Source: an uncultured Collinsella sp.
Lineage (GTDB): Bacteria > Actinomycetota > Coriobacteriia > Coriobacteriales > Coriobacteriaceae
Assembly: GCA_947003675.1 (NCBI GenBank)
Contig: CAMQPJ010000076.1
Coordinates: forward strand, 1 to 6,423
Direction: 5' to 3'
Length of the DNA stretch: 6,423 nucleotides
Shown here: piece after piece, positions 6,320 to 6,423 of the stretch
Position numbering within the stretch: the stretch's first letter is position 1
Layout of the letters: the number at the start of each line of letters is the position of its first letter
Position numbers and translations under genes: made by a program
The notes under the pieces: generated by a model
Seen by the model: the letters and a program-made list of their open reading frames with translations, nothing else
Databases searched by the model: none
Told to the model about the DNA's origin: nothing

Positions 6320-6326
6320 TCGTCAA
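6287..6326 (-). promoter_or_regulatory. Putative promoter of the marR-ABC operon
   Basis: On the minus strand TTGACG (6326-6321) matches the -35 consensus at 5 of 6 positions. Seventeen bases later TAATGT (6303-6298) is a weak -10. Nearer the gene, TATAAA (6292-6287) is a better -10 (5 of 6), but the hexamer at its -35 distance is CAAAAC. Either choice puts the start point between the two dyad sites or at the marR-proximal one. The right-hand operator overlaps the promoter core, so a bound repressor would block it. Confidence 0.5.
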
Positions 6327-6375
6327 TACGCTCGTTGTTTATGGTCGGCTCTACATAAGCATATCGACAAATCAG

Positions 6376-6398
6376 AACCACCCTTAAAAAGGGTGGTT
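6376..6398. terminator. Hairpin near the right edge, possible terminator
   Basis: AACCACCCTT (6376-6385) pairs perfectly with AAGGGTGGTT (6389-6398) around a three-base AAA loop. On the plus strand TGCTCTT follows; on the minus strand CTGATTTGT follows. Neither is a strong T-run. No gene is visible between it and marR, so it most likely ends a minus-strand gene lying beyond the window, or belongs to the leader of a plus-strand one. The rest of 6327-6423 shows nothing I can name. Confidence 0.45.
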
Positions 6399-6423
6399 TG
6401 CTCTTAGGGTATAACCCACGGGC

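Noticed and set aside
6404..6423. 3' end of a minus-strand gene at the right edge (reading PWVIP then TAA)
   Set aside because: Five codons cannot establish a gene. The hairpin at 6376-6398 is consistent with one, but its T-run is weak in that direction.

Overview
The window is GC-rich, with tight gene packing, AT-rich promoter islands and long perfect-stem hairpin terminators. Gene content and protein sequence style suggest a high-GC anaerobe of the Coriobacteriia, probably Collinsella-like. That is a judgement from pattern; no single diagnostic gene is present. There is no rRNA, tRNA, CRISPR array or mobile element.

Layout from left to right. (1) Positions 1-35 hold the first 11 codons of a minus-strand gene running off the left edge; its N-terminus resembles branched-chain aminotransferases (IlvE). 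Its 36-250 leader contains no convincing gene. (2) A minus-strand DedA-family membrane protein (326-973) ends at a strong hairpin terminator (264-297). (3) It is divergent from a plus-strand serine acetyltransferase, cysE (1197-1901). The shared 223-bp intergenic region has a TATACT -10 box on each strand and an inverted repeat at each promoter. cysE ends at its own hairpin terminator (1938-1972), directly followed by a second perfect 14-bp palindrome (1979-2011). (4) The right two thirds is a compact minus-strand operon read from right to left: a MarR-family regulator (5751-6263), ABC exporter half-transporter A (4027-5763, overlapping marR by 13 bp) and half-transporter B (2010-4025, one base after A).

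The operon reads as a self-regulated heterodimeric ABC (multidrug-type) exporter. The two half-transporters carry complementary defects. Subunit A lacks the catalytic Glu after Walker B and the H-loop His, while subunit B has a degenerate signature motif (SQGQ). The predicted heterodimer therefore has one competent and one degenerate ATP site, as in BmrCD, LmrCD and TM287/288. Upstream of marR, two near-identical 18-bp sites with TAGTC/GACTA half-sites, 34 bp apart, overlap the likely promoter and are good candidate MarR operators.

I do not see a radically new system. The points most worth a second look are the paired operator, subunit B's roughly 90-residue charged N-terminal extension, the C-terminal coiled coil on CysE, and the palindromes near cysE and at the exporter stop codon.
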